64,000 nt of DNA from contig NZ_MRUH01000168.1 in assembly GCF_001922985.1 (NCBI RefSeq), positions 246,721 to 310,720 of the forward strand, given 5' to 3'. The first letter of the stretch is position 1; each line of letters starts with the position of its first letter. The notes beneath the pieces are model-generated. The model was not told where the DNA came from. It did no database searches and worked only from the letters and a program-made list of their open reading frames with translations. This DNA is from Teredinibacter waterburyi (GTDB lineage: Bacteria; Pseudomonadota; Gammaproteobacteria; Pseudomonadales; Cellvibrionaceae). Of this stretch, positions 43,496 to 53,206 are shown one piece after another. The position numbers were made by a program, and so were the translations under genes.

Positions 43496-45097
43496 TTAGC
43501 AGCGGTTTTTACACATAGTGTATTGGCCGTAATAGCGCTCTAGGAATTCTGCAAATGGTTGCTGGTCAGGCGCTTCTAGTGCCCGCTGTTCTTCAATCGA
43601 CTGCTGTCTCATCTGGACTAGACGTTTTTCCTCTGCGCTAGTAGGCGGGTTGTTTAATAGTTGTTGATGGTGCCGCTCCGACAGTTCGAGTGCGTAACGA
43701 GCATAGTTCAATTTGTTTGATTTTAACTCTTCAAGTAGTCGTGCGGATGGTGTCAGGCTAGGGTCTTCTAACTTCTTCGCTTGATTGTGTAATGATTCGC
43801 TGAACAAGGTGCAGCCATTGGCTGTGTCTAGCGCCGTGGCTACGCTTTCAAATTGTTCTAACAGCTCAAGCCCCCAGGTCTTTAGTTCGACTTCTTCGTT
43901 TACAGTTCGGCGCAACTTTAGTCCTGGTTCGCGCCCCCTCCGGACGACACGCTTTTGGTTGTGCATGATTGCTTCTGCTTCCGCCTTGTGGGTGTCTGGG
44001 CTTGGCATCAATGCACAAAAAATCAAAAAGACATCGAGGAACCGAATTTGTTCGTCGGTAATACCGAGTACCGAGTCGGTACTTACGTCGAGGCAGCGAA
44101 CCTCAATATATTCCACGCCGCGATTGTCGAGTGCCGAGAGCGCGGTTTCGCCGGGTTTGGCGGCGCGCTTTGGGCGTATTGAGCTGTAAAATTCATTTTC
44201 GATTTGTAGTAAGCCAGTATTGAGCTGGCGGTAATTTCCTGCTTCGTCGGTGGTGCCAATATCAGCGTAGGCTTTGTGCTCCTGGGTGATGGCGCGACAC
44301 AGTGAGTTAATGTAGGAGTTCTTGTCGTTGTAGCACACATATAAATCTTCCTGTGCGCTGCTTTGATAGCCAAGGTCGCCCATTCGCAGTGATGTGCCGT
44401 AGGGTGCATGCAGTGTATGAGAGAGTTCGTCCATGAATTCCAAGTCGTGCGGGCGATCGCGAACAAAGCTGCGGCAGATGGCTGGCGATGAGCCGAACAG
44501 GTAAATCAGCAGCCAGTAATAACGGCGAAAGTTTCGTATCAATCCGAAGTAGGCGCGGTCTTTGTAGGCTTGTAAGTTCAATATGCTGTTATCGCGATGG
44601 CGCAAAAAGGCCCAGAAAGCGTTCGGTAGCGAAAAGTTGTAGTGAACACCCGCGACAGTTTGCATGGCTCGACCATATCGGTGGCCAAGCCCAACGCGAT
44701 AAACGGTCTTCATGCGCCCATTATTCGACTTGCCGTATTGGGCCACGGGAATGCTGTCGTCCTCGCCTAGAGCGCAGGGCATGCTTTGTGTCCAGAGTCG
44801 TTCGCCGTGCTCTAGCTGCTGTGCGGTAAATCGTTGCAGCAGGCTTAGGTTGTTAAGCAGGTCGTCGATGCTGTGGCAGGGCGGGGTGATAAATTCCAGC
44901 AGGGCTTCGCTAAAATCGGTCGTGATCTGAGGGTGAGTAAGAGCAGCGCCAAGACGCTCGGGGTGCGGTGACACCGCGAGATTACCCGTAGGTGTCACTC
45001 TTAGGCTTTCGCGCTCTACACCGCGTAAAATACCGGTTAGCAGCGATGCGTTTTCCGGCTCGAGCAGTTCGGGGGGAACCTGCAGTTGATGCGGCAT
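43496..45097 (-). CDS. gshA: Glutamate-cysteine ligase
   Basis: A 533-residue ATP-dependent ligase making gamma-glutamylcysteine, the committed step of glutathione synthesis. Sequence features of the proteobacterial type-1 family are GVERESLRVTP near the N-terminus, ITTDFSEALLEFITPPC, QTVAGVHYNFSLP and GVEYIEVRCLDVS. Length agrees with the family (E. coli 518 aa). It lies 4 bp after the small gene at 45102-45431, so the two are one transcription unit. Confidence 0.96.
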   Translation of the reverse strand: MPHQLQVPPELLEPENASLLTGILRGVERESLRVTPTGNLAVSPHPERLGAALTHPQITTDFSEALLEFITPPCHSIDDLLNNLSLLQRFTAQQLEHGERLWTQSMPCALGEDDSIPVAQYGKSNNGRMKTVYRVGLGHRYGRAMQTVAGVHYNFSLPNAFWAFLRHRDNSILNLQAYKDRAYFGLIRNFRRYYWLLIYLFGSSPAICRSFVRDRPHDLEFMDELSHTLHAPYGTSLRMGDLGYQSSAQEDLYVCYNDKNSYINSLCRAITQEHKAYADIGTTDEAGNYRQLNTGLLQIENEFYSSIRPKRAAKPGETALSALDNRGVEYIEVRCLDVSTDSVLGITDEQIRFLDVFLIFCALMPSPDTHKAEAEAIMHNQKRVVRRGREPGLKLRRTVNEEVELKTWGLELLEQFESVATALDTANGCTLFSESLHNQAKKLEDPSLTPSARLLEELKSNKLNYARYALELSERHHQQLLNNPPTSAEEKRLVQMRQQSIEEQRALEAPDQQPFAEFLERYYGQYTMCKNRC

Positions 45098-45101
45098 GCG
45101 T

Positions 45102-45431
45102 TTAACCTACGTCTGTTATTGGCTGAGATTTTGGTTCGGCTTGAAAATCCGCTTCACCTGCGTCGGCGTCGTCTAGGTTTGTGTTTGGTTCTGCAGTGGC
45201 GCTGCTGGTGTCGTCGGTTGGGAGCACTAGCGCGCCATTGGCGGCTGTTTCGAGTGATTTAATTTGGATTCGAACATCTGGGTCTTTTACCGTTAGCTCA
45301 ACCATCAAGTTTATCGCTTCATCTTTATATTCAGAGCGGTAGAGGGAGCGGCTGTCTGAGCCGTCGAGCCACTCTTTGCTTTTTCCAAAGTATTGTTGAT
45401 GTTGATTTGCGAGGACAAAAACTTGATTCAT
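45102..45431 (-). CDS. Small protein of unknown function encoded before gshA
   Basis: A 109-residue protein with a conserved-looking N-terminal half (MNQVFVLANQHQQYFGKSKEWLDGSD...YKDEAINLMVELTVKDPDVRIQIKSLE). The C-terminal tail is acidic and of low complexity (TDDTSSATAEPNTNLDDADAGEADF). I cannot name a family with confidence. ATG 45431 is chosen over TTG 45437. The 4-bp spacing to gshA suggests co-regulation. No signal peptide or membrane segment. Confidence 0.65.
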   Translation of the reverse strand: MNQVFVLANQHQQYFGKSKEWLDGSDSRSLYRSEYKDEAINLMVELTVKDPDVRIQIKSLETAANGALVLPTDDTSSATAEPNTNLDDADAGEADFQAEPKSQPITDVG

Positions 45432-45877
45432 AGACAACTAATCCGTCGGTTGGTGTGTGCTTCAGAATATGGGGGAAAAACTTGTGAATTCAGCCCCCAA
45501 TTGTGAAAAAATCTAGAATAAACATACCGTTGACATACCAATCCTCATTCAGCCTGTATAAACTTGACGACCTTCTGCTGAAACGGCGGCGCCCTACGAT
45601 TGGCTGCTAAGCCCATGTGGGCTGGGTTTGCGAGCTGGTGCGAGAGTGAATTAGAGGTCGTCCAGCAGTAGGTTTAAACGCTCGAGGGTGCTTGTTTTTG
45701 TTGTTGCGGTGCAATGCACGGCAACAAAACTCCCGATCGTAGAGCTGAATACCCTATAACGATAATGATCATAACAAGGGTTAATGTAGTCGTGTCTTGC
45801 GTAAACGCATAGATCGTTTGCCTCGCCTTGAGGGCCAATCAGCGATGACTATATTAAACCGACTTGGAGAAATATAA
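45432..45877. other. Promoter region between gshA unit and the gsp operon
   Basis: 446 bp without a gene between divergent units. It holds a perfect TTGACA at 45530-45535 without a well-spaced -10, a short dyad AGCCCA/TGGGCT at 45610-45623, and the 27-bp dyad listed separately. The gsp and gshA promoters must lie here. Confidence 0.5.
45701..45727. promoter_or_regulatory. 27-bp dyad, candidate operator upstream of gspC
   Basis: TTGTTGCGGTGCA and TGCACGGCAACAA are symmetric about base 45714 with a single mismatched pair. No U-tract follows on either strand, so an operator is more likely than a terminator. It is about 150 bp before the gspC start. Confidence 0.4.
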
Positions 45878-46864
45878 GTGACGACAGCGCTCGCAGATAA
45901 TCCACTGCTAATCGCCGCCAATGATTATTGGCAGCGAACTGTCGTCTTTCTGAAGCGTGTTCCGCTTATCTATTGGCGTAACTTGCTGTTATTTTTGGCC
46001 GCTTTCTGGATCTGCAACAGCGTTGGTGGATTGTTTTGGTGGTTGGTGCCAGCTTCCACGCCGTTACAGCCCGCCCGTTTGGCCGTTCCGGTTAAAGAAG
46101 AGGTTACTGTTTCCCGCGCAGACATCGATATATCGGTTCTGCAGGAGCTCAAGTTGTTTGGTGATGGCGGCACCGCACCGGTGCTAGATGTAGCTGAATC
46201 TCAGCTCGCACCCGCCTTGGACGGTTTGGAAGAGGGGGCGGCTACTACTCGGTTGAGTTTGCAGTTGAACGGTATTATTTCCAGCACTGATCCGCAGAGT
46301 GCGCGCGCGATCATCGCCGATGGCAACGACCAGCAGCTTTACCGTATTGGCGAGGAGATCGCCAAAGCGCAGGGCGTAAAGCTGGCTAAAGTTCTTGAAG
46401 AGCGTGTTATTTTGGATAACAACGGCAGCTATGAATCTCTTTGGCTGTATTCGGAAGCCGATTTCAAGCAATCACAAAATAATCGCAACCGCTACACCGT
46501 GCCGCGTACCGGTGGGCGCGATCCAAACGATACCTTGGCGCAGGCGCCATCCCAGAAAAAAACCATTAGCAAGAGCGATATGCCGCAGTCGGTAAGCGAT
46601 GTGGTGCGCTTTAGTGTGCATCGTGAAAATGGTGAAATGGTAGGTTATAAATTGCGTCCGGGGCGCGATCGCAAACTGTTCGAAGAGGTGGGTCTACAGT
46701 CTGGGGATATAGTAACGTCTGTGAACGGACGCGAAATGACCGATCCGAAACAGCTTCGAGAAGTTTATCAGGAGTTGAAAGCCGCTACCGAGGCCAATTT
46801 AGTTGTGCGTCGTGGCGACGAAGACTTACAAATAACGATTAGAGTTGACAATTCAGGTGGATAA
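45878..46864 (+). CDS. gspC: Type II secretion system protein C
   Basis: A 328-residue bitopic inner-membrane protein: cytoplasmic N-terminus, one membrane helix (about 27-50, NLLLFLAAFWICNSVGGLFWWLV), and the HR domain (about 85-190, LQLNGIISSTDPQSARAIIADG). The C-terminal PDZ domain (about 245-325) contains the GLQSGDIVTSVNGREMTDPKQL motif. It links the inner platform with secretin GspD and helps choose substrates. It opens the gspCDEFGHIJKLMN operon; gspD begins 4 bp after its stop. Confidence 0.92.
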   Translation: MTTALADNPLLIAANDYWQRTVVFLKRVPLIYWRNLLLFLAAFWICNSVGGLFWWLVPASTPLQPARLAVPVKEEVTVSRADIDISVLQELKLFGDGGTAPVLDVAESQLAPALDGLEEGAATTRLSLQLNGIISSTDPQSARAIIADGNDQQLYRIGEEIAKAQGVKLAKVLEERVILDNNGSYESLWLYSEADFKQSQNNRNRYTVPRTGGRDPNDTLAQAPSQKKTISKSDMPQSVSDVVRFSVHRENGEMVGYKLRPGRDRKLFEEVGLQSGDIVTSVNGREMTDPKQLREVYQELKAATEANLVVRRGDEDLQITIRVDNSGG

Positions 46865-46868
46865 AACC

Positions 46869-48827
46869 GTGTTAAAGAATATTGCAGCCATAGTTTGCGT
46901 GGCCATACTCTCACTCGCAAGTGTGAATCAGGGCTGGGCTCAAGCCAGCCCGCAACAGACTTGGACAGTCAACTTCAAAGATTCTGATATTCAAGAAGTG
47001 ATTAAATTCGTGGCTGAAGTGACCGGCAAGACAATGGTCATTGACCCGCGAGTAAAAGGGCGGGTGAAGGTTATATCCCAAAAATCCCTGAGTGAACGTG
47101 AGCTTATGGAGCTGTTTCGCTCCGTGCTAGAAGTCCACGATTTCGCTGTTGTGGAAGTGGGTAATATCGTGCGGATTCTGCCGTTAAAAGATGCACGCTC
47201 GTCGCCCTTGCCAGTAACGACTCACTCGGAAATTGACGAGGGTTACGTTACCCAAGTCATTCAACTGAAAAACATTGCCGCGGCAAAAGTGCTGCCAGTG
47301 TTGCGTCCTTTGGTGCCCCAACATTCCCACTTGGCGGCCTATGATCCAAGTAACGCCATCGTGGTGTCAGATACCGCTGCAAATATTGAACGCTTAAAAG
47401 AAGTGATCAAAATGATCGATACTGCGGCGCTGCCCGTGACTGAGGTTATCGAGCTAAAGTATGCGGACGCGGACAGTTTGGTGGCAACCCTAAGCAAGTT
47501 GAGCCGAGAAGAAAATAAAGGCGCGCCGTCATCGAATCAATTGCAAATGGTCGCCGACAAGCGCAATAACGCGATTCTACTGAGCGGCGAAGACTTACAG
47601 CGCGAGCGCGCTAAATTGTTGATTTACCGTCTTGATAGGCCTCAGCATCAGACCGGTAACGTGCGCGTTGTTTACTTGGAATACGCCGATGCAAAAGAAG
47701 TGGCAACAGTGCTGAGCAAAGTTGTACAAAACATGTCCCGCCTTGAAACCGCGGGAGAGAAGGGCAAAACAAAAACTAGCGGCGCGACAGTAGAGGCCGA
47801 TGAAGCGACTAACAGTATCCTAGTCACCGCTGACGGCGATACTCTCGATTCGTTGCTGGCAGTAGTTGCCCGCCTTGATATACGACGTGCACAAGTACTG
47901 GTCGAAGCGATTATTGTGGAAATCAACGCCGATGCAGACGAGAGTTTAGGTGTTGAATGGCTGTTTACGAATTCTGAAGACGGTGTTCTCGGCAGTTCCA
48001 TTTCGGGTACTGCACCGATTGGCAATGTCGCTGCTGGTGCTGTAACCGGTGGAGATGAAGGCTTGCTGCAAATGGCAAATGGTCTGATTGGCACCACAGG
48101 TCAAGTGCTCGGCGCCGTTGGGGTCAATGGTCCGCAGAAGTTTGTAACCCTACTAACCGCGCTAAAGAAAAATAACAACGCCAACATTCTATCGACGCCG
48201 TCGTTGTTAACAATGGACAACCACGAGGCTAGTATTTCGGTAGGCCAGAAGGTTCCCTTTCAGACCGGTAGCTATACCGCCACCAATGGTGGTGTTGGTA
48301 TCTCTAGCCCCTTCTCAACTACTCAGCGTGAAGATGTGGGTATCTTGTTGACCGTAACACCTCAGGTGAATAACGAGGGCAACAAAATTTTACTCGATGT
48401 GTCGCAAGAGGTTTCAAGCCTAACGGCCGATTCTGTGGGCGGCCAGCCGATTACCTCACAGAGTAAAATCGATACTCAAATTCTTGCGGCCGATGGTGAA
48501 ATATTGGTTTTGGGTGGCCTGATTAAAGACGATATTCAAGATGGTAACCAGCGCGTTCCCCTGTTGGGTGATATCCCGCTGATCGGTAACCTGTTTAAAT
48601 TCAAATCGACTAAGTATGTGCGCGCTAATCTGATGGTGTTTTTGCGGGCGAAAATTATTCGTGATGACGAGACCCTGTATGGTGCGACCGCTGAAAAATA
48701 CGGCTATGTGCGCGACTTGCAGATACAGCAGCGTGAGAAAGGTTTAGAGCTAATGGATGATAGTATCGTACCGGTATTGCCAGAAATTAATTCTAAAAAC
48801 CTCCGCGCTACGCCGAGCGAAGAGTAA
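46869..48827 (+). CDS. gspD: Type II secretion system secretin GspD
   Basis: A 652-residue outer-membrane channel protein. The signal peptide (VLKNIAAIVCVAILSLASVNQGWAQ, read with Met first) is followed by N0-N3 domains (about 35-330) and the secretin core, with IVEINADADESLGVEWLF and VPLLGDIPLIGNLFKFKS near the end. GTG 46869 is chosen because AGGTGG at 46855-46860 is 8 bases before it; GTG 46857 and TTG 46845 would overlap gspC. Fifteen subunits form the pore in known systems. No pilotin (GspS) gene is adjacent. Confidence 0.93.
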   Translation: MLKNIAAIVCVAILSLASVNQGWAQASPQQTWTVNFKDSDIQEVIKFVAEVTGKTMVIDPRVKGRVKVISQKSLSERELMELFRSVLEVHDFAVVEVGNIVRILPLKDARSSPLPVTTHSEIDEGYVTQVIQLKNIAAAKVLPVLRPLVPQHSHLAAYDPSNAIVVSDTAANIERLKEVIKMIDTAALPVTEVIELKYADADSLVATLSKLSREENKGAPSSNQLQMVADKRNNAILLSGEDLQRERAKLLIYRLDRPQHQTGNVRVVYLEYADAKEVATVLSKVVQNMSRLETAGEKGKTKTSGATVEADEATNSILVTADGDTLDSLLAVVARLDIRRAQVLVEAIIVEINADADESLGVEWLFTNSEDGVLGSSISGTAPIGNVAAGAVTGGDEGLLQMANGLIGTTGQVLGAVGVNGPQKFVTLLTALKKNNNANILSTPSLLTMDNHEASISVGQKVPFQTGSYTATNGGVGISSPFSTTQREDVGILLTVTPQVNNEGNKILLDVSQEVSSLTADSVGGQPITSQSKIDTQILAADGEILVLGGLIKDDIQDGNQRVPLLGDIPLIGNLFKFKSTKYVRANLMVFLRAKIIRDDETLYGATAEKYGYVRDLQIQQREKGLELMDDSIVPVLPEINSKNLRATPSEE

Positions 48828-48838
48828 GGGGTGGCACG

Positions 48839-50308
48839 GTGACTGAAGAAGTAGCCTTGGTACATACGCGTTTACCCTTTTCCTTTGCCAACACCTATGG
48901 GGTGATGCTGGAGGACGGCAAGGTGTATTCGATGCCTGGAATCAGCGGTCAAACCTTGCTTGAGCTACGCCGTCATCTCGGTCGCCCATTCGAGCTGGAA
49001 GAGCTTGATGAGGCAACCTTCAAGGCTCGGCTCACCCGCGCTTACCAGAGTACTGATGGCGAAGCCCAGCAAGCCGTTGAGGATATGGGTGCCGAGTTTG
49101 ATTTGAGTGCCTTGGCCGAAGATATTCCCGACGATAGCGAGCTTTTGTCGGGCGATGGTGATGCCCCCGTTATCCGCTTGATTAACGCGGTTTTGTCTCA
49201 GGGCGTGCAGGAAAAAGCCTCGGATATTCACGTTGAACCCTACGAAGACCGGGTTTCTATTCGTTTTCGTGTCGACGGTATTTTGAACGAGGTCTTGTCG
49301 CCCAAGCCGCAGCTTGCTCCGGTACTGGTGTCGCGTTTAAAAGTTATGGCACGGCTGGATATCGCCGAGAAGCGAATTCCGCAGGATGGCCGTATTACCG
49401 TTAAGCTGGCCGGCCATGCGGTTGATATTCGTGTTTCTACCATCCCTTCTGCGCATGGCGAGCGGGTGGTGTTGCGACTCTTGGATCAGGCGGCGGGTCA
49501 GCTGTCCTTGGGTCAGCTGCGTATGCCAAAAGAGATTCAAGCCAACTTTGAGGCTGCGCTGGTAAAACCTCACGGTATTATCTTGGTTACCGGCCCTACA
49601 GGTTCCGGTAAAACTACATCGCTTTATGCCGGTTTGAGTCACTTAAACACACGCAGTCGCAATATCTTAACGGTCGAAGATCCAATCGAATATCTGTTAC
49701 CTGGGATCGGTCAGACTCAGGTTAATACCAAAGTCGACATGACCTTCGCCCGCGGCTTGCGCGCGATTCTTCGACAGGATCCAGATGTGGTGATGATTGG
49801 TGAAATTCGTGACCGTGAAACCGCAGCAATTGCTGTGCAGGCGAGTTTGACCGGTCACTTGGTTCTTTCCACGCTCCACACCAATACGGCAATTGGTGCG
49901 GTCACGCGCTTGCAAGATATGGGTGTAGAGCCCTTCCTGCTTTCATCTAGTCTTGAGGCTCTTATGGCTCAGCGACTTGTTCGTATGCTTTGCAATGAAT
50001 GTAAAGAGCCTCACACCGCGACAGAATCTGAATCGGTGCGCTTGGGCGTCCCTGAACATTCACTTGTTTATAAGCCAGTAGGTTGCGACAAGTGTCACCA
50101 TACGGGTTATCGCGGGCGTGCTGGCATCTACGAACTCATTCTTATTGACGATCAGCTGCGCCAGCTCGTGCACGAAGGTGCTGGTGAGCAAGCGATGATT
50201 GCCTATGCCCGTAAGCATTGTAGTGCGATTGACCAAAACGGTCGCGATCGCGTGTTGAACGGCGATACCAGTATTGAGGAGGTGTTGCGGGTAACTGCAA
50301 TATCCTAG
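48839..50308 (+). CDS. gspE: Type II secretion ATPase GspE
   Basis: A 489-residue cytoplasmic ATPase that powers pseudopilus assembly. N1/N2 domains are followed by the ATPase core: Walker A GPTGSGKTTSLYA at about 250-262, Asp box, Walker B-type GEIRDRETA, and His box HLVLSTLHTNTA. The tetracysteine zinc motif CNEC...CDKC is at about 386-424. Start GTG 48839 follows AAGGGG. It lies 11 bp after gspD. Confidence 0.95.
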   Translation: MTEEVALVHTRLPFSFANTYGVMLEDGKVYSMPGISGQTLLELRRHLGRPFELEELDEATFKARLTRAYQSTDGEAQQAVEDMGAEFDLSALAEDIPDDSELLSGDGDAPVIRLINAVLSQGVQEKASDIHVEPYEDRVSIRFRVDGILNEVLSPKPQLAPVLVSRLKVMARLDIAEKRIPQDGRITVKLAGHAVDIRVSTIPSAHGERVVLRLLDQAAGQLSLGQLRMPKEIQANFEAALVKPHGIILVTGPTGSGKTTSLYAGLSHLNTRSRNILTVEDPIEYLLPGIGQTQVNTKVDMTFARGLRAILRQDPDVVMIGEIRDRETAAIAVQASLTGHLVLSTLHTNTAIGAVTRLQDMGVEPFLLSSSLEALMAQRLVRMLCNECKEPHTATESESVRLGVPEHSLVYKPVGCDKCHHTGYRGRAGIYELILIDDQLRQLVHEGAGEQAMIAYARKHCSAIDQNGRDRVLNGDTSIEEVLRVTAIS

Positions 50309-50317
50309 TGTTAAACC

Positions 50318-51544
50318 ATGGCCGCTTATAGTTATCAAGCGCTGGATGCGCGCGGTAAAACAGTAAAGGGTGTTATCGAAGGCGACTCCGAGCGTCAGGT
50401 TCGCAACCAGTTGCGTGCTAAGCAACTGAAACCTTTAAACGTTAAAACCACGCGGCAAAAAAATACCGGTAAATCAGACTCGGGTTTTGGCTTCCAGTTT
50501 GGTCGCCCGCACATGAATTATCGTGACGTGTCGCTGGTAACGCGGCAGCTGGCATCGCTGGTGCAATCGGGCCTGCCCATTGACGAGGTGCTCCACTCTA
50601 CGGCCAAGCAGAGCCGTAAACCCGCTGCAAAAACAATCTTGTTGCAAGTGCGCTCAAGAGTACTTGAGGGCTTGGGTTTGGCGCAGGCTATGGCCGAAGT
50701 GCCGCGTGTGTTCGACAACCTCTACCGCGCCATGGTTAAAGCAGGTGAATCGTCCGGCTATCTCGGCCCCGTTCTAGAGCAGCTCGCCGACTACACCGAG
50801 CGAACTCAAGAGACTAAGCAAAAGTTAAAGATGGCGATGGTCTACCCGATCATCATGATCTGCGTCAGTATCTCTGTGGTGACTTTGCTGATGGTCAAGG
50901 TGGTACCCAAGCTGGTTGGGCTGTTCGAGCGCAACAAATCTGATTTGCCCGCGGTTACTGAATTCCTGATAGGCGCCAGCAATTTTTTGGTTAACTACGG
51001 TATCTTTTTATTGCTCGGCCTTGTTGCGCTCGGTGCTTTTTTAAAGTGGTTGTTACGTTCAGAAAAACGCAAACGCGCTTGGCATAAAATCCAATTGCGA
51101 CTGCCGTTGATGGGTGAGTTGATTATGCAGGGCGAGTGTTCTCGTTATGCGAATACCCTCGGGTTACTGGTGAACTCGGGCGTACCTTTGTTGGAAGGCT
51201 TGCGGATTGCCTCTCAGGTTCTTACCAATAACGAACTGAAGCGCGCTAGTCAGGAAGTGGCTATTGCGGTGCAAGAAGGTTCCAGTTTACACAAAGCTTT
51301 GGATCAGGCGGGCGCATTCCCTCCCTTGCTGGTACAGATGGCCGCCAGTGGTGAAGCCAACGGTAAGTTAGCCGAACAGCTGCTGCATGCGGCGCGCAAC
51401 CAAGAGCGCGAGCTAGAGTTTTCTGTGAATACCGCTTTGGGTTTGATGGAGCCTTTAATGGTGTTGTTTATGGGCGGTATCGTCACTTTTATTGTAATTG
51501 CTATTTTGTTGCCCATTTTCCAGATGAATCAGTTGGTACACTAG
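50318..51544 (+). CDS. gspF: Type II secretion inner-membrane platform protein GspF
   Basis: A 408-residue polytopic protein with two T2SSF domains. The N-terminal MAAYSYQALDARGKTVKGVIEGDS is typical of the family. The first membrane helix is near 175-195 (YPIIMICVSISVVTLLMV), the others near 225-245 and 375-400. It connects the ATPase with the pseudopilus. ATG 50318, 9 bp after gspE. Confidence 0.95.
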   Translation: MAAYSYQALDARGKTVKGVIEGDSERQVRNQLRAKQLKPLNVKTTRQKNTGKSDSGFGFQFGRPHMNYRDVSLVTRQLASLVQSGLPIDEVLHSTAKQSRKPAAKTILLQVRSRVLEGLGLAQAMAEVPRVFDNLYRAMVKAGESSGYLGPVLEQLADYTERTQETKQKLKMAMVYPIIMICVSISVVTLLMVKVVPKLVGLFERNKSDLPAVTEFLIGASNFLVNYGIFLLLGLVALGAFLKWLLRSEKRKRAWHKIQLRLPLMGELIMQGECSRYANTLGLLVNSGVPLLEGLRIASQVLTNNELKRASQEVAIAVQEGSSLHKALDQAGAFPPLLVQMAASGEANGKLAEQLLHAARNQERELEFSVNTALGLMEPLMVLFMGGIVTFIVIAILLPIFQMNQLVH

Positions 51545-51687
51545 CTTGAATACGAGGCCTTGGTTTGCAGGCTTGCTCAACGAAATATGATTATTGATGG
51601 ATAGATAACAGCCAATTGTCTGCGCTTATCGTTAAGCCGACATAAGACTCAAGAATTTAAGCACGACCTTAGGAAGGAAGTAACACG

Positions 51688-52137
51688 ATGATAAAAGCAA
51701 AAAACATGAAAGGCTTCAGCCTTATCGAAATTATGGTGGTATTGGTGATTATGGGTTTACTCGCCTCGATCGTGGCTCCCAACGTTATGGAGGCCCTCTC
51801 AGGCAGTAAATTACAGAAGGTACAGGCCGACTTCGCCAACATTGAAACCGCGCTAAAAATGTACAAGCTTGATAACTTTGTCTACCCGAGTAGTGAGCAG
51901 GGTTTGGAAGCTTTGGTGAGTCGTCCGAGCTCCTCGCCAGAACCTAAGAATTGGCGTAAAGGCGGTTATCTACCCGAATTGCCGGAAGATCCATGGGGAA
52001 CTCCTTACCTCTACACCAGTCCTGCGGATGGCCATCCCTACGAGATTTACACGCTCGGCGCTGACGGCGTACGTGGTGGGCAGGAAGAAGGCACCGATAT
52101 TGGCAATTGGGATAAAGCTGGCGACAATAATCAATAG
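51688..52137 (+). CDS. gspG: Major pseudopilin GspG
   Basis: A 149-residue pseudopilin. The prepilin peptidase site is MKG/FSLIEIMVVLVIMGLL, followed by the helix and the GspG C-domain with the Ca-site region (GSKLQKVQADFANIETALKMYKLDN..., DPWGTPYLY, EIYTLGADG). GspG polymerises into the piston-like pseudopilus. A strong AGGAAGGAAG precedes ATG 51688 by about 9 bases, consistent with the high expression of the major subunit. A 143-bp gap separates it from gspF. Confidence 0.95.
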   Translation: MIKAKNMKGFSLIEIMVVLVIMGLLASIVAPNVMEALSGSKLQKVQADFANIETALKMYKLDNFVYPSSEQGLEALVSRPSSSPEPKNWRKGGYLPELPEDPWGTPYLYTSPADGHPYEIYTLGADGVRGGQEEGTDIGNWDKAGDNNQ

Positions 52138-52156
52138 CGCATACTAGGTAACATTT

Positions 52157-52747
52157 ATGGCGAAAACGATGGGTATGCGAGCGAATAAACGCTGCGCGGG
52201 GTTTTCGCTTTTAGAAATTCTAGTAGTACTAGTGGTCATTGGCGTGGTGATGGGCGGTGTTAGCGTCTCTGTAAACCAAGGCGGGCCAGAAAAACAGATG
52301 CGTAGCGCGGTAGAAAAGTTTGCCAATTACGCTGATTTTGCCAGTGAAATGTCAGTACTCAATGGCCGCCCTTTTGGTCTGTTACTCGAGCCGCCAAGCT
52401 GGAGTGAAAACCCAGAAGATCGCGGTTGGCGCTATAAATGGCAAGTAATGACCGAGCAGGGCTGGATCGATTACCCTGAGCTGCCGGCCGTCGAACTTGA
52501 CCGTGAAATAAAGCTCTTTATCAGTATCGACGATGAAGATTGGGATTGGCAAGACGCGCCGGAGGTAAATCTCCCTGCCATAGCTTTTTACCCAGATGGT
52601 GAAGCTACACGGTTTAATATTGAATTTAGTCTCGACGATTTCGACGAAACCAGCGAGAACGTTGCACTGGATGACTGGGGTCGCGTAGTTTGGGTCGAGA
52701 AAGAAGAAATGCTGGAAGAGATTAAAGAGGAACTGGGTGATTTTTAA
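52157..52747 (+). CDS. gspH: Minor pseudopilin GspH
   Basis: A 196-residue pseudopilin with cleavage site CAG/FSLLEILVVLVVIGVVMGG and a GspH-type body (RSAVEKFANYADFASEMSVLNGRPFGL). The acidic C-terminal part ends in EEMLEEIKEELGDF. It is part of the tip complex with GspI, J and K. ATG 52157, 19 bp after gspG. Confidence 0.9.
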   Translation: MAKTMGMRANKRCAGFSLLEILVVLVVIGVVMGGVSVSVNQGGPEKQMRSAVEKFANYADFASEMSVLNGRPFGLLLEPPSWSENPEDRGWRYKWQVMTEQGWIDYPELPAVELDREIKLFISIDDEDWDWQDAPEVNLPAIAFYPDGEATRFNIEFSLDDFDETSENVALDDWGRVVWVEKEEMLEEIKEELGDF

Positions 52748-52834
52748 CATCCAAAGAGCAGAGGGTTTAACTTTGTGCTGGTGGCAACTATGTTGCTGAT
52801 ACGCTTGCAATTGAGGTAATACTGAATAAATACC

Positions 52835-53206
52835 ATGAACAAGGTTGCCGGTTTTACCCTCATAGAAGTGTTGATTGCTCTCATTATTGTTGGTGTTGCA
52901 CTACCTGCGTTGTTATTACGTGTGCAGTCGGTGTCAGATCATACTGGTGCGATTGAAGAAAAAACCTATGCCTATTGGATTGCCTCCAACAAGTTGGAAG
53001 AAATCACCCTAGACGCCAGAATTAAAAAACAGATACCTAAAAGCGAACGTCATGACACGATTGACTATGCCGGCCGCGAATGGCATTGGCGGATAAAGCC
53101 AGAGACAACGGCAACTGAAAAGTTATATCGAATTGAGATTAGTGTTGGTATCGACGATGACTCGTCAATTGCAACGCTAGCGGGGTTTGTTTATGACCCC
53201 AATTAG
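52835..53206 (+). CDS. gspI: Minor pseudopilin GspI
   Basis: A 123-residue pseudopilin, cleavage site VAG/FTLIEVLIALIIVGVALPALL. The short body contains YWIASNKLEEITLDAR, the conserved GspI segment that contacts GspJ. Preceded by an 87-bp gap with only a weak ribosome-binding site. Overlaps gspJ by 14 bp. Confidence 0.92.
   Translation: MNKVAGFTLIEVLIALIIVGVALPALLLRVQSVSDHTGAIEEKTYAYWIASNKLEEITLDARIKKQIPKSERHDTIDYAGREWHWRIKPETTATEKLYRIEISVGIDDDSSIATLAGFVYDPN

Noticed and set aside
45530..45560. Perfect TTGACA as the gsp or gshA promoter
   Set aside because: The nearest -10-like TATAAA is 21 bases away, too far for a standard sigma-70 promoter, and closer hexamers match poorly.
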